From positions 1 to 64,000 of IMG/VR virus record IMGVR_UViG_3300032046_001865: DNA of 64,000 bases; one strand, written 5' to 3'. Each line of letters begins with the position of its first letter. Position 1 is the stretch's first letter. Below, piece after piece: positions 8,515 to 16,882 of the stretch. Under the pieces are notes generated by a model. It did not search any database, had not been told where the DNA came from, and saw nothing but the letters and a program-made list of their open reading frames with translations. A program made the position numbers and the translations under genes. This stretch comes from a virus.

Positions 8515-9176
8515 GTTTTCTTCTTTCGAATCATGCTCGTCATGCTGTTGTCAGACGTGTAATCGTACGAATGTTCTTTCGGCAACCGCACCCAGATCGT
8601 CACGTGTTTGACGTCTTGACGAAGCGTCTCGAACACGTGACGGCTCACGTACTTGCTGTGGAAATCCTTCTCGTACTTCAGTGACTCGATCATTCTGAAG
8701 GTCGTGTGAACGAGCTTTTCGTTGTGGGCGTCAGCGGAGCAACTTTCAAGCTTTGGCAGGAAGCTCGTGTGGATGTCCTCAACAACGTAGAACCCATCCG
8801 GCTTCACATGACTCCACAGTTTAGAAAAAGTCGACTGTTGATGCTTCATCGTGTGACTACCGTCGTCAACGATAAGGTCCCATGGGCCATGCTTTTCAGA
8901 GAGTTTCACTAGCTCGTTCGTGTCGTTCGCGTCGATCTTGTGAAGTGTAACACCGTCGATGTCCCCGCAACGCTTGATGTCCAGATCGACGCCATGGATC
9001 TCCGCATTTGGAAAGTACTCACGCCACATGCGTAGACTTGCGCCAAAGAACACGCCGATCTCCAAAACCTTCAACGGCTCAGATCTGCGGTCCTCTAGTC
9101 TACGCTCGTAAACTTCGCAGTACCCGTGGTTCGCCTTGTCAGTTCCATGCTTGACAGCAATGTCGTGTAGGTTCAC
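8511..9176 (-). CDS. Class I SAM methyltransferase (MycE/macrocin-like)
   Basis: 221 aa. Starts with LHDIAVKHGTDKANHGY, the helix that opens the sugar O-methyltransferases of the mycinamicin/macrocin type, then SAM motif VLEIGVFFGASLRMW, the acidic IHGVDLDIK, and WDLIVDDGSHT. These enzymes methylate hydroxyls of deoxysugars on glycosides, so this one may decorate the glycan built by the neighbouring transferases. Acceptor unknown. Coupled by 4-nt overlaps on both sides. Confidence 0.8.
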   Translation of the reverse strand: MNLHDIAVKHGTDKANHGYCEVYERRLEDRRSEPLKVLEIGVFFGASLRMWREYFPNAEIHGVDLDIKRCGDIDGVTLHKIDANDTNELVKLSEKHGPWDLIVDDGSHTMKHQQSTFSKLWSHVKPDGFYVVEDIHTSFLPKLESCSADAHNEKLVHTTFRMIESLKYEKDFHSKYVSRHVFETLRQDVKHVTIWVRLPKEHSYDYTSDNSMTSMIRKKKT

Positions 9177-9979
9177 TTTCTCTCCAAAATGATGAAGTTT
9201 TGATCGTACTTCCCACCCGAGAACCTCCCGCGCTCCAACGCGTTGAACCCCTGCATCTTGTCGATGACGTCGGCGACAACAGGCTGACGGATGTGACCGA
9301 GTGGGTCGTCAGGTTGAGGCACGCCACCGTGTGGGAGCGCTTTCACAGGGAAGGTGATCAGCACACGCGCGTCTAGACGCGTGATGTCGTGAAGGTCAGC
9401 GATGATGTTGTCTTCGGCAGTCTGATCGACATGCTCCAACACCTCGGTCAACGTCACCACGTCAAACGTTGTGTCGTACGTGTCGCGAAGACGATCGAAG
9501 CGAACGTCAAAGTGCTTCACATCCACACCAAGCAACGTCAACAGCTTGTTGTAACAGGGTGAGAAGTCGCACGTGTGAAGGTTGAGATCGTACCTGTAGT
9601 GATCGCGGTAGAGCAAGGCTCCGTGACACCCGTGCGCTGGAGCGATGTCAAGCAGCCTTCCTGCATGTGCTGCGTTTGGAAAGAAGCGAGCGTTAGCGAA
9701 CTCCGGTCGTGGAAACGTCCTCCCGTTCCTCCACGTTGGGTCGACGAACTCACGTTGAGCCCACACCTTCAACATGTCGCGTTCGTCTGTAGGGAGCGCG
9801 AAGTACACACTCAAGAAATCGTCGAACTGCGCCTTGATCCTCGCACCCGTCTCAGCGTCCATCGTGGCGAACGCAACGAGTTCATCGTGAGAGTAAGGGC
9901 TCATGGCATCACCGCCCCAGTCGATGCGGCCATTCGCGAGCTCGGAAGCGCCGAGACGCTTGAGAATGTCGTCGTTCAT
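9173..9979 (-). CDS. Class I SAM-dependent methyltransferase
   Basis: 268 aa. The SAM domain occupies the centre and C-terminus: GRLLDIAPAHGCHGA (motif I, with IAPAHG in place of the usual GxGxG), LHTCDFSP, FDVVTLTEVLEHVDQ (motif IV with the EVLEH signature of family 11/25 methyltransferases). The N-terminal 100 residues form a helical cap. Small-molecule or glycan acceptor likely, but unknown. The start abuts the next glycosyltransferase with a 1-nt overlap. Confidence 0.77.
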   Translation of the reverse strand: MNDDILKRLGASELANGRIDWGGDAMSPYSHDELVAFATMDAETGARIKAQFDDFLSVYFALPTDERDMLKVWAQREFVDPTWRNGRTFPRPEFANARFFPNAAHAGRLLDIAPAHGCHGALLYRDHYRYDLNLHTCDFSPCYNKLLTLLGVDVKHFDVRFDRLRDTYDTTFDVVTLTEVLEHVDQTAEDNIIADLHDITRLDARVLITFPVKALPHGGVPQPDDPLGHIRQPVVADVIDKMQGFNALERGRFSGGKYDQNFIILERK

Positions 9980-10887
9980 CAGAGGTCCTTGAACATCTTA
10001 CGGTAAGGTTCCATTCCACCCTTAGAAATCTTAAAGCGTTCCACATCTGGGATGGTTGGAATTGCTTGTGAAACGTCGTCGGCGATCGCAGAATGATGAA
10101 GAACTTGTTCGGCAATGCCGACGGGTGTTGAAACGACAGGAAGACCAATCGCTCCTGCTTCAAGAAAAGCCTGAGGTCCACCTTCGTGCACGCTTGTGAC
10201 AGCGTACAGATCGGCACATTGGTAGAATTCGTTCAAGACTGGTTGTTCTGGTCGTTCGCGATACACATACGGGGTACCTGCAGCAGCGAGGCGGCCGCAA
10301 ATATATTGCCTTCTCCATCCTGCCAAAAGCACCAGTGAGTTTGGATCTTGTTGATGTCTCTTGATGAAGAAATCGGCTAAAGCCTCAGGACCCTTTTCAC
10401 GTTTTGGAGACTTTTCGTCGTGTCCTTCTGTATCGCGCTGAGCCGAGAAAACGATATTCGCGTTCAAAGGCAAATCATGCTTCGCTCTCAACACTTGAGA
10501 ATCAGCTGTGCGTCGCCACATAGCATCATTCACCCAATACGGAACCTGTCTTACGGGTTTGTCTGTCAGGATTTCCAGTTGAGCTTTTGCGCGCGCGTTG
10601 TACACGTGATACAAATCGACGTGCTTGTCGCGGTCCATAAATTCTTCTCGCTCGTCAACGCCAAACTTGGAAGGGACGAGGTGGTGGATCGTGACGACGA
10701 CCTTTTTGTTCGGCTTGTCTTTCAAAAGATGTTTTGGAATGACTCTCCATCTCCACTCTGAGAAAATCCAAATGATGTCAGCTTGCTCAGGTCGCATCAC
10801 CGATGACTTCGGGTTGTGTTTCAACCAATCGTTTGTCAAGGTGTCACAGATCCAGTTTTCATCAGCCGGCAACATATAGATCTTCAT
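9979..10887 (-). CDS. Family 4-like glycosyltransferase (GT-B)
   Basis: 302 aa from the ATG at 10887 (MKIYMLPADENW); a longer frame from 10902 exists, but 10887 gives an ATGA overlap with the end of the broken GIY-YIG locus upstream. The C-terminal GT-B domain carries LNEFYQCADLYAVTSVHE followed by GGPQAFLEAGAIGLPVVST, the EGGP...EA glutamate pair that binds the donor diphosphate. Soluble. Donor and acceptor unknown. Confidence 0.8.
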   Translation of the reverse strand: MKIYMLPADENWICDTLTNDWLKHNPKSSVMRPEQADIIWIFSEWRWRVIPKHLLKDKPNKKVVVTIHHLVPSKFGVDEREEFMDRDKHVDLYHVYNARAKAQLEILTDKPVRQVPYWVNDAMWRRTADSQVLRAKHDLPLNANIVFSAQRDTEGHDEKSPKREKGPEALADFFIKRHQQDPNSLVLLAGWRRQYICGRLAAAGTPYVYRERPEQPVLNEFYQCADLYAVTSVHEGGPQAFLEAGAIGLPVVSTPVGIAEQVLHHSAIADDVSQAIPTIPDVERFKISKGGMEPYRKMFKDL

Positions 10888-11206
10888 TGAGCGAACCTCC
10901 ATTTGAGATTTTGGTGGTGAGGTCGTGTCCCTCGACAGACCGCACCTATGTGACCTTCGCAGTAGTCGTTCGTACGAGCAGCAACCCTAATCGAGGAGTA
11001 CGCGGCAACGAACACGTCGTCCATCGTGTAACAATCAACGCGACGACACCGTACTTGTTGATTGCTCGATGGAAATGGTATTGGCTTCCGGAACGAGCGA
11101 TCGACACATGTTTGCGCCAACGTTTTTCCATGCCTTTCGACGTCCATCCAATGTAGGATTTTCCGTTTACAAGACATGTGTGACAGTAAACAACAAACCC
11201 TTTCAT
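10884..11206 (-). pseudogene. Broken GIY-YIG homing endonuclease: half nuclease domain plus out-of-frame DNA-binding tail
   Basis: From ATG 11206 the frame encodes FVVYCHTCLVNGKSYIGW, then the RW...H helix and HRAINKYG: the first half of a GIY-YIG nuclease. That frame then runs into unrelated residues and stops at 10946. A second frame covers the rest and ends at 10884 with CYTMDDVFVAAYSSIR, AARTNDY and GAVCRGTRPHHQNLKWRF, which is the IENR1/NUMOD1-type helix-turn-helix tail of such nucleases. The domain's second half, with the metal-binding glutamate, is missing. The tail stop still overlaps the glycosyltransferase start (ATGA). Best read as a decayed gene with an internal deletion and frameshift; a sequencing indel or programmed shift cannot be excluded. 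Confidence 0.8.
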
Positions 11207-11229
11207 GCCCGAAAGGCTAGTTTATCTGT

Positions 11230-11763
11230 ATGAACTTCTGCGAAAAATATACTTTGCTTCACCGCTTGATGACCGATCACAAACGCGAGAGCTTTGTGGA
11301 GACCGGAACGTACGAGGCCAAGATGAGTCTCAAGATGTCGGATCTGACCTCGAACGTACGATCGATCGAACTTAGCGAAAAGCTTCACAACGAAGCTCTC
11401 GTACAAGTCAAGAAAGCAAAGAAGGACGGCGTAATCACGCTCATCTTGGGGAACAGCGCCGAGCAGCTGCCGAAGGCTCTAGACGGGGCTTCTAAGCCGC
11501 TCGTGTGGCTCGACGCGCACTGGTCTGCTGGGAAAACTGTGCGCGACGATAGTGGCAGCGACACCCCTATTGTGGCAGAGCTTCACGCCTTGAAGGAATG
11601 GGGAGGAGACGCCGTTATCGCAATCGATGACCTCTGGTGCTTCAACGGCAAGAACGGGTACCCTACCTTTGAGAGACTACGCGAAATCGTTCGCGAGCTG
11701 TGGCCAACGGCAACGCTCACGCGAGTCGACGAGTGCGTCTGGTTCCAGGTCGATCCCGCTTAG
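11230..11763 (+). CDS. Probable class I methyltransferase-like protein
   Basis: 177 aa. SFVETGTYEAKMSLKM looks like a SAM motif I (ETGTY in place of the usual ExGxG), followed by VRSIELSEKLHN (acidic end of strand 2), LILGNSAEQLP, and PLVWLDAHW before a late IAIDDLWCF. This is the order of small glycan-linked methyltransferase-fold proteins. It is a single plus-strand gene in the minus-strand island, with 23 bp to the divergent GIY-YIG relic and 4 bp to the convergent dioxygenase. Function in the pathway unknown. Confidence 0.62.
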   Translation: MNFCEKYTLLHRLMTDHKRESFVETGTYEAKMSLKMSDLTSNVRSIELSEKLHNEALVQVKKAKKDGVITLILGNSAEQLPKALDGASKPLVWLDAHWSAGKTVRDDSGSDTPIVAELHALKEWGGDAVIAIDDLWCFNGKNGYPTFERLREIVRELWPTATLTRVDECVWFQVDPA

Positions 11764-11767
11764 ACGT

Positions 11768-12538
11768 TCACGACGTCTTGTCAGCGACACGACCCTTGTT
11801 GCGCTTGACACGTAGCTCGTTCAACTCGGGATCCTCGGGATCTTCGGGACGCTTCTTGAACTGCGTAGAGGTGTACTCACTCTCCAATTCAGCCTCTGTC
11901 ATTGGGACGTAGTAGTACATCGCAAGGCTGCGTCGCGTCATGCCTTCGGGACAGGTCAACGGTTCGGGATGACCGTGGTTGGATTTCATGTCGGTGCGAA
12001 AGACGACGGTGCGGTTGAAGATCGGGAGCACCTTCGACACGCATTCCGTCATTTCCTTGTTCCAGAGTTCAAGGTTGCCGCCGTAACTTGCGTCCCAGTT
12101 CTCGTTGAGGTAGACGATCATGTTGAGCTTGCGGAAAGCCTTCATCGGGCGGTGGATGTTGAAATCCTCGTGCACATCTAGCTTGCCACCTGGCTTGATC
12201 TGGTGAAGGCCACCGCCGTTGAGCGTGTGGTCTGGGACAAGGTTCTCAAGCCCGGCAAGCCGGCCAAGCTGCGCGACAACATCAGACGAGTTAGCCTCGT
12301 CGAAGAACTCGCGAAACCCAACGTCGAGCTGTGACAGATCGTTGAAGGCGAACTTTCGCTCGAGCGGGTTGTCGTACTGCCACCACTTCTTCTCCTCAAC
12401 ACTTGGGTACTTCGGCACAAGCGACCGCAACGCTTCGGGATCGATCAGGTTGTCGACGACGACATGCGGGAACGGATGACCGTTGCGGAACGACTCGATC
12501 ATCAGGTTGGTGTCGATGCGTTTGGTGAAGAACTTCAT
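11768..12538 (-). CDS. Fe(II)/2-oxoglutarate-dependent dioxygenase (prolyl-hydroxylase-like)
   Basis: 256 aa from ATG 12538, which gives an ATGA overlap with the upstream small gene; a start 18 nt further up is less likely. Metal ligands are readable: HED at residues 123-125, a distal His in SNHGHPEP (188-190), and an Arg for 2-oxoglutarate in TRRSLAMYYY. GGNLELWNKE is the usual strand before the distal His. A charged C-terminal tail (KRPEDPEDPEL) is added. Related enzymes hydroxylate prolyl residues or small molecules; here the target could be a sugar or a virion protein. Confidence 0.8.
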   Translation of the reverse strand: MKFFTKRIDTNLMIESFRNGHPFPHVVVDNLIDPEALRSLVPKYPSVEEKKWWQYDNPLERKFAFNDLSQLDVGFREFFDEANSSDVVAQLGRLAGLENLVPDHTLNGGGLHQIKPGGKLDVHEDFNIHRPMKAFRKLNMIVYLNENWDASYGGNLELWNKEMTECVSKVLPIFNRTVVFRTDMKSNHGHPEPLTCPEGMTRRSLAMYYYVPMTEAELESEYTSTQFKKRPEDPEDPELNELRVKRNKGRVADKTS

Positions 12539-12717
12539 GACTTGTATCCTGAGCACTCGAGAGCTTCGTCTGTGAACGGCGCGTACGTCAATCCTTGATC
12601 GTCAAGTGTAACCAGCAAAACCCATTCGTTTTCGCGAAGCGTGGCGGGCATCTCGCATCGCGAGCACACATGTGTGTTGGAGTTGCGTTGCTCCTTCTGT
12701 CTGAAGTCGTGCTTCAT
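12535..12717 (-). CDS. Small protein with one CxxC pair
   Basis: 60 aa, not recognised. Residues CSRCEMPATLRENEWV resemble the first knuckle of a zinc ribbon; a later single Cys (ALECSGY) is the only other cysteine. Accepted as real because it overlaps both neighbours by exactly 4 nt (ATGA) in a translationally coupled row. Function unknown. Confidence 0.55.
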   Translation of the reverse strand: MKHDFRQKEQRNSNTHVCSRCEMPATLRENEWVLLVTLDDQGLTYAPFTDEALECSGYKS

Positions 12718-13151
12718 GGCTTGTACTTCTCGTTCCAGGCGTTGAGAACATGTCGATAGACCAACATGTTCGGGCGGTACTGTGGGTTGCCGAAGATCGG
12801 CGCGTCGCTGCCATTGAGCACGAGGTGAAGCGCCGCGGCAACTGCGGCCGACCGACTCTTCCCAGCAGTGCAGTGAATCACAATCTGTTGAGCGTTGGGA
12901 TGTTCCAAGACAAGATCAACGATGCGTTCTCCATCTCCAGGTTGAGCGAGCGGACAGCTTTCTTGAGTCTGTCCTGGGGCGTGCTGATCCAGATCCCAAA
13001 AGAAAAGGTTAAGCCTGCCAAGGGTATGCTCATTTGTCTTGATGTTAGCTGGCTCTTCACCCGGGCAGTTGATGGAGACAATGATGTGCGGGACGTCTGA
13101 TAGATCCATCGCCTCGATGAGGGGACGACTACAGACTTGGATGTCGATCAT
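12714..13151 (-). CDS. Cysteine-dependent phosphatase (dual-specificity/PTP-like)
   Basis: 145 aa. The P-loop IVIHCTAGKSRS has the catalytic Cys94 and Arg100 of the HCx5R signature. An upstream WDLDQH segment could supply the general acid. The protein is close to the minimal size of the superfamily. It could remove phosphate from protein, RNA 5' ends or a sugar phosphate; in this island a sugar or nucleotide substrate is plausible but not shown. Overlaps both small neighbouring genes by 4 nt. Confidence 0.82.
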   Translation of the reverse strand: MIDIQVCSRPLIEAMDLSDVPHIIVSINCPGEEPANIKTNEHTLGRLNLFFWDLDQHAPGQTQESCPLAQPGDGERIVDLVLEHPNAQQIVIHCTAGKSRSAAVAAALHLVLNGSDAPIFGNPQYRPNMLVYRHVLNAWNEKYKP

Positions 13152-13294
13152 GACATCCCCGAACTCTTACGCTTGAAGTAAAATTCATGCTCGTGTACAC
13201 CAACAAGCTCCCAACCTTGAGCTCCAAGTTTGTTGAGAATCTCACATCTTAACGAGTAGACAGAGATGCTCGCAACATGGTATTCCCACTTCAT
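13148..13294 (-). CDS. DUF4177-like small protein
   Basis: 48 aa, below common ORF cut-offs. MKWEYHVASISVY, then LNKLGAQGWELVGVHEHEF and FKRK is the full pattern of DUF4177 proteins (MKWEYKV ... LN.LG.EGWELV), short alpha/beta proteins of unknown role found in bacteria and phages. The start overlaps the epimerase stop and its own stop overlaps the phosphatase start, both by 4 nt, which makes the call firm. Confidence 0.8.
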   Translation of the reverse strand: MKWEYHVASISVYSLRCEILNKLGAQGWELVGVHEHEFYFKRKSSGMS

Positions 13295-14262
13295 GGCCCA
13301 ACCATGTCGTGAATCCAGTTAAATGTTGTCTCTAGACCTTCGATGAGTTTCTTCTTTGGCCGCCAGCCGAGCACCTGGTCGATGAGCAGGTTGTCGCTGC
13401 AACGACCTCTGACGCCTTGAGGACCCTTGACATGCTTGACGGTGAGCTTCTTGCCCGAGATCTTGATGACCATGTCAGCGAGTTGGTTGATCGTCACCAT
13501 CTCGTCGGAGCCGATGTTCAACGGCTCTGTGTAGTCAGAACGCATGAGGCGAAGCACGCCTTCGACACATTCATCGACGTGGAGGAAGCTGCGAGTCTGC
13601 TTGCCGTCTCCCCACACCTTGATCTCGCCGCCGTCCTTCGCTTGCGCGACCTTACGACACATGGCAGCGGGAGCCTTCTCACGACCGCCGTCGTACGTGC
13701 CGAACTCGCCGAAGATGTTGTGGAACCTGGCGATGCGTACGTCGACACCCTTGTTGCGTTGGTACGCCTTGTACAGACGCTCGCTGAACAGCTTCTCCCA
13801 GCCGTACTCGGAGTCCGGAGCGGCGGGGTAAGCGGAGGCCTCGGAGCACACCGGGTTGTTAGGATCAAGCTGGTTGCGCTCGGGGTAAATGCACGCCGAG
13901 GACGAGTAAAAGATCTTTGGCTTGACATTGAGAGCGGAGACTCCGTCGAGAACGTTCAAGTTGATGGTCGCCGAGTTGTGCATGATGTCAGCGTCGTTCG
14001 CGCCGCAGAATACGAACCCGGCTCCTCCCATGTCAGCTGCCAATTGAAAGATCATGTCGAATCCTCCCGCGACGATCGCCTTCGCAAAGTACGGATCGCG
14101 TAGGTCGTCGCGAATGAACGTCTCACCTTGACTGATCTCACGAAACTCCGGCTGCTTGATGTCAACCGTCGTGATGTGATACCCGTCTTTGATGAGACGA
14201 CGTGTAAGATGTCCACCAATGAACCCGCCGCCGCCTAGAACAAGCGCTCGTTGTTTACCCAT
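13291..14262 (-). CDS. GDP-mannose 3,5-epimerase-like NAD-dependent epimerase
   Basis: 323 aa. Extended SDR with GGGGFIGGHLTRRL at the N-terminus and strong GME-type features: AADMGGAGF, SSACIYPER, EYGWEKLFSERLY (YxxxK), FHNIFGEFGTYDGGREKAPA, and GVRGRCSDNLL. This family converts GDP-D-mannose to GDP-L-galactose or GDP-L-gulose through a 4-keto intermediate. It would draw on host GDP-mannose and give the phage an uncommon L-sugar donor. One base separates it from the glycosyltransferase upstream gene end at 14264. Confidence 0.84.
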   Translation of the reverse strand: MGKQRALVLGGGGFIGGHLTRRLIKDGYHITTVDIKQPEFREISQGETFIRDDLRDPYFAKAIVAGGFDMIFQLAADMGGAGFVFCGANDADIMHNSATINLNVLDGVSALNVKPKIFYSSSACIYPERNQLDPNNPVCSEASAYPAAPDSEYGWEKLFSERLYKAYQRNKGVDVRIARFHNIFGEFGTYDGGREKAPAAMCRKVAQAKDGGEIKVWGDGKQTRSFLHVDECVEGVLRLMRSDYTEPLNIGSDEMVTINQLADMVIKISGKKLTVKHVKGPQGVRGRCSDNLLIDQVLGWRPKKKLIEGLETTFNWIHDMVGP

Positions 14263-14263
14263 G

Positions 14264-15055
14264 TTATCGCAGAAGGTAAGCTGCCTCAGTCAGCACCCGA
14301 TCCTTCGTTTTCTCGTGGCAGTGATGCATGATCCATGGATAGCTCTCCAGGATCGGCACCTTGTTGACGTGCAGGAAGTAGTTGACCGCCGTCTGTTCGG
14401 CGCAGCTCCATACCTTCGTCTTCTTGCCCGGCGCGTCCGGGAAATGAGACACGTCCGTGACGTCGACCGCGATGAGCTTCTCGCAGTACCCAACGATGTC
14501 GCCTGCGTTCGCCTGGTACTCCTTTGTCAAGCCAAGCGTGCCCATGTTGAAGATGGGGAAGTCCTCGGTGCCAAGCCCCTCACGTGCCGCCTTGCGTTCA
14601 CCCCAGTACTCACGTCCACCTGAGCACATCCTCTCTCGTTTCCAGGCGATGGCCCCACGGTGAGCGAGGAGGTCATCGATCGGCTTCAGGCATGTCAGGT
14701 CGTTGTCGAGCTTCAATGCGTCGTGACGGCCATCGTGGTTCATCTCCACGATCTTGACGAGCGGCCAAAAGGAGTACCAATGCGATTGCCACTCACGGAT
14801 CTCCTTCGTTAGATCGACGGTGTCGAGGTAGTCGAGCGACACGTTGTACGCCTTCAACTTGTCAAGGATGAGTCCGCAGTCGTCTGTGAAGACGCGGTAG
14901 AGCATCTTTGGGTTGTGGTGCAGGAACGTTGCGATGGATGCGGCCGTGTACGAGAAGATGTAGTCCTTGTTCTTGTACACCTCACTCGCCCAGTGACGAC
15001 CGGAGTCGGTCACAGTCTTGAGGTTGTAATCAAACACCAGCGAGTAGACTGTCAC
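14264..15055 (-). CDS. Probable glycosyltransferase (GT-A fold)
   Basis: 263 aa from a GTG at 15055 overlapping the membrane-protein stop (GTGA). The longer frame to 15316 runs through the whole membrane gene and is rejected. Readable: VYSLVFDYNL at the start, MLYRVFTDDCG, a HDALKLDNDLTCLKPID segment with a DxD-like acidic pair, and a SCAEQTAVNYFL helix typical of GT8-like or DUF-type transferases. No membrane segment. Substrate unknown. Confidence 0.65.
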   Translation of the reverse strand: MTVYSLVFDYNLKTVTDSGRHWASEVYKNKDYIFSYTAASIATFLHHNPKMLYRVFTDDCGLILDKLKAYNVSLDYLDTVDLTKEIREWQSHWYSFWPLVKIVEMNHDGRHDALKLDNDLTCLKPIDDLLAHRGAIAWKRERMCSGGREYWGERKAAREGLGTEDFPIFNMGTLGLTKEYQANAGDIVGYCEKLIAVDVTDVSHFPDAPGKKTKVWSCAEQTAVNYFLHVNKVPILESYPWIMHHCHEKTKDRVLTEAAYLLR

Positions 15056-15309
15056 TTCACGTTCTCCTCGGGTTTGTGAAGGCTGCTGACGATCGTTCCG
15101 ACAAACGCGCCAACCATTGCGGGGATCAGCATCCAATGATTTGAGATGTACTCGATCGTTGTGAACCCGCCGGCGAACACGATGATGGACGACCACACCG
15201 CAGCGCGGAGCATCTTGGTGGTCGCCAGCGAACGGATGTAAACCGACCACGCGTAATCGACAAACGCTGTGGCAGCAAAGACGAGAAATCCCTGGAGGTA
15301 GATGTTCAT
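15052..15309 (-). CDS. Small integral membrane protein (three predicted helices)
   Basis: 85 aa. Three hydrophobic stretches: FLVFAATAFVDYAW, AAVWSSIIVFAGGFTTI and WMLIPAMVGAFVGTIV, with short polar loops and a charged C-terminus (HKPEENVK). The only polytopic membrane protein in the glycan island. Too small to be a flippase or polymerase. A role in holding transferases at the membrane, or an unrelated small phage membrane protein, is possible. Coupled to both neighbours by 4-nt overlaps. Confidence 0.68.
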   Translation of the reverse strand: MNIYLQGFLVFAATAFVDYAWSVYIRSLATTKMLRAAVWSSIIVFAGGFTTIEYISNHWMLIPAMVGAFVGTIVSSLHKPEENVK

Positions 15310-15977
15310 TGAGCACCCGACGTTTTTCGTGGGATCGTCTTCTTTACGAAGAGCCCATCGCCCCAGTTGTATTTCGTCATCGTCTTTTCACGCAGCTCGA
15401 ACCCTCGCGTCTCGAGGTACTCGGTCAGTTCAGACAAGAGGACGCCTCCTTTGTAGAGCTCCACCTCGTTGATCTCTGCCATGATGTAGTCGAACCCGTC
15501 GATCAGGTCACCCATCCCCTTGATCACACGGAGTTCTGCACCTTGAACGTCAATGTTCAAGAAGTTGAACGCTGAGATCTGGATGCCTTTGTCTCTCACA
15601 AAGGTGTCTAGACGTCGACACGGGACCTTGATCACCTCTTGCAACGTCACGTGTGGGTAGTACTCGAGATGCTTGCCCAACGGGAGGATTGACGACGATC
15701 CGTTCTCGCCGCGGTGGTTCTTCGTGACGTTGAACGTTGTTGTCCCGTCAACGTCAGTGAGCGCGTAGTTGAACGCTTGGTGACCAGGGATGCTCTTGAC
15801 ATTTTCCTGCAGCTTCGCGAAAGTGGATGGAAGAGCTTCAAACCACATGACGTTGGGGATCTTGTGTAACGTGTACTCTTTCCTCTCACCTCCGTCGTAG
15901 GCTCCGACGTGGACGATCCCTCGAAATGCAACGGTGGGGTTGTACTCGTTGTAGACGTTGTCAAAATTCAGAAGCAT
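15306..15977 (-). CDS. FkbM-family SAM methyltransferase
   Basis: 223 aa. FRGIVHVGAYDGGERKEY (SAM motif I), MWFEALPSTFAKLQENV, FNYALTDVDGTTTFNV, then the FkbM hallmark FNFLNIDVQGAELRVIKG and MAEINEVELYKGG. FkbM enzymes O-methylate sugars or polyketides; in polysaccharide loci they cap or decorate glycans. The first 9 nt overlap the end of the neighbouring glycosyltransferase gene by 10 nt. Confidence 0.88.
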   Translation of the reverse strand: MLLNFDNVYNEYNPTVAFRGIVHVGAYDGGERKEYTLHKIPNVMWFEALPSTFAKLQENVKSIPGHQAFNYALTDVDGTTTFNVTKNHRGENGSSSILPLGKHLEYYPHVTLQEVIKVPCRRLDTFVRDKGIQISAFNFLNIDVQGAELRVIKGMGDLIDGFDYIMAEINEVELYKGGVLLSELTEYLETRGFELREKTMTKYNWGDGLFVKKTIPRKTSGAQ

Positions 15978-16882
15978 TGGAGCCTTTCACGGAGATTGTA
16001 GAATTCCTTCACGATTCTATCAACGTGAAACAGCTTTCCACGTTCGAAAGCCTGAATTGACATGTTGCGTCGACGACGTGTGTTCGTGAGGATCGCGTCT
16101 AACTCTGTCAACATGACCTCTGCGTTCTCGGCGAACTCAAATCCGCAACCTGGATCTGCGGTACCCCACTCTTTGTAACTCTCGTACGGTGTGACGACCG
16201 ATGGGATCCCGTACGCCTGGAAGTTCGTGAGTTTTGTGTTTGGCTTGTAACGCTTCATCAACTCAACGACACGTGGTCGCATGCTTGCGTCTGACTCGGC
16301 AAAGACAACGCCGACGTCAAGGCTGCGGAACACTTCGTCACACTCCTCGCGTGTGTTCGGGTGAACGGAGACGAACTCTACGTTGTGTTTCGTGCATAAA
16401 ACCCTGAAATCATCCTGTCTACTCAGTTGCTCTGGCAGGCCAACGTAGCCAACACGCTTCGGCACGTCACGAAAGGTGTTCGGTGTGTTCGCGAAGTTCG
16501 TCGAGTGGTGAGGGATGATGAGGATCTGGTTGGTCGTGAATATCGACACGTCAGCTTGTTCGGCTGCGTTGTTCACGATGAAGAAGTCGCATTCGGGGTG
16601 CACGAAGTCACGCAGGTCGTTCACGTCCTTATTACGAAAGACGGCGTCGCCGACCGGCGCATCCGCCACCTCGTAGCCGACCGTCTTGCCGGCATCCTTC
16701 AACCGTCTGGCCAGGTTCGGATCGTACGTCCTCACGAAGAGGATGATGTTGTTTGCCGCGAGCGCGCTCGGGTCGGGGTTGTGGACGTCGGTGAAGCGCG
16801 CGGTCCCACCAATGGCGTCCGCGACCTGTCCGCCGCGGATGATGCCGCTGGTGCGGCTCGGCATGCCGAGGAAGGTGATCAT
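15968..16882 (-). CDS. Glycosyltransferase-like protein, GT-B type
   Basis: 304 aa. N-terminal half with IRGGQVADAIGG and a middle IILFVRTYDPNLARRLKDAG; C-terminal half with KRVGYVGLPEQL, LDVGVVFAES, and KLTNFQAYGIPSVVTPYE, the part of GT-B enzymes that binds the nucleotide sugar. Closest in style to family 1/4 transferases, but divergent in the N-terminal acceptor domain. Soluble. Donor and acceptor unknown. Confidence 0.66.
   Translation of the reverse strand: MITFLGMPSRTSGIIRGGQVADAIGGTARFTDVHNPDPSALAANNIILFVRTYDPNLARRLKDAGKTVGYEVADAPVGDAVFRNKDVNDLRDFVHPECDFFIVNNAAEQADVSIFTTNQILIIPHHSTNFANTPNTFRDVPKRVGYVGLPEQLSRQDDFRVLCTKHNVEFVSVHPNTREECDEVFRSLDVGVVFAESDASMRPRVVELMKRYKPNTKLTNFQAYGIPSVVTPYESYKEWGTADPGCGFEFAENAEVMLTELDAILTNTRRRRNMSIQAFERGKLFHVDRIVKEFYNLRERLQCF

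Noticed and set aside
13417-14103. 228-codon plus-strand frame
   Set aside because: Antisense to the GDP-mannose epimerase-like gene. Low-complexity Val/Asp/Leu composition typical of a shadow frame.
14264-15316. 350-aa version of the glycosyltransferase
   Set aside because: The extra 87 residues are a shadow of the membrane protein gene; the GTG at 15055 overlaps its stop by 4 nt.
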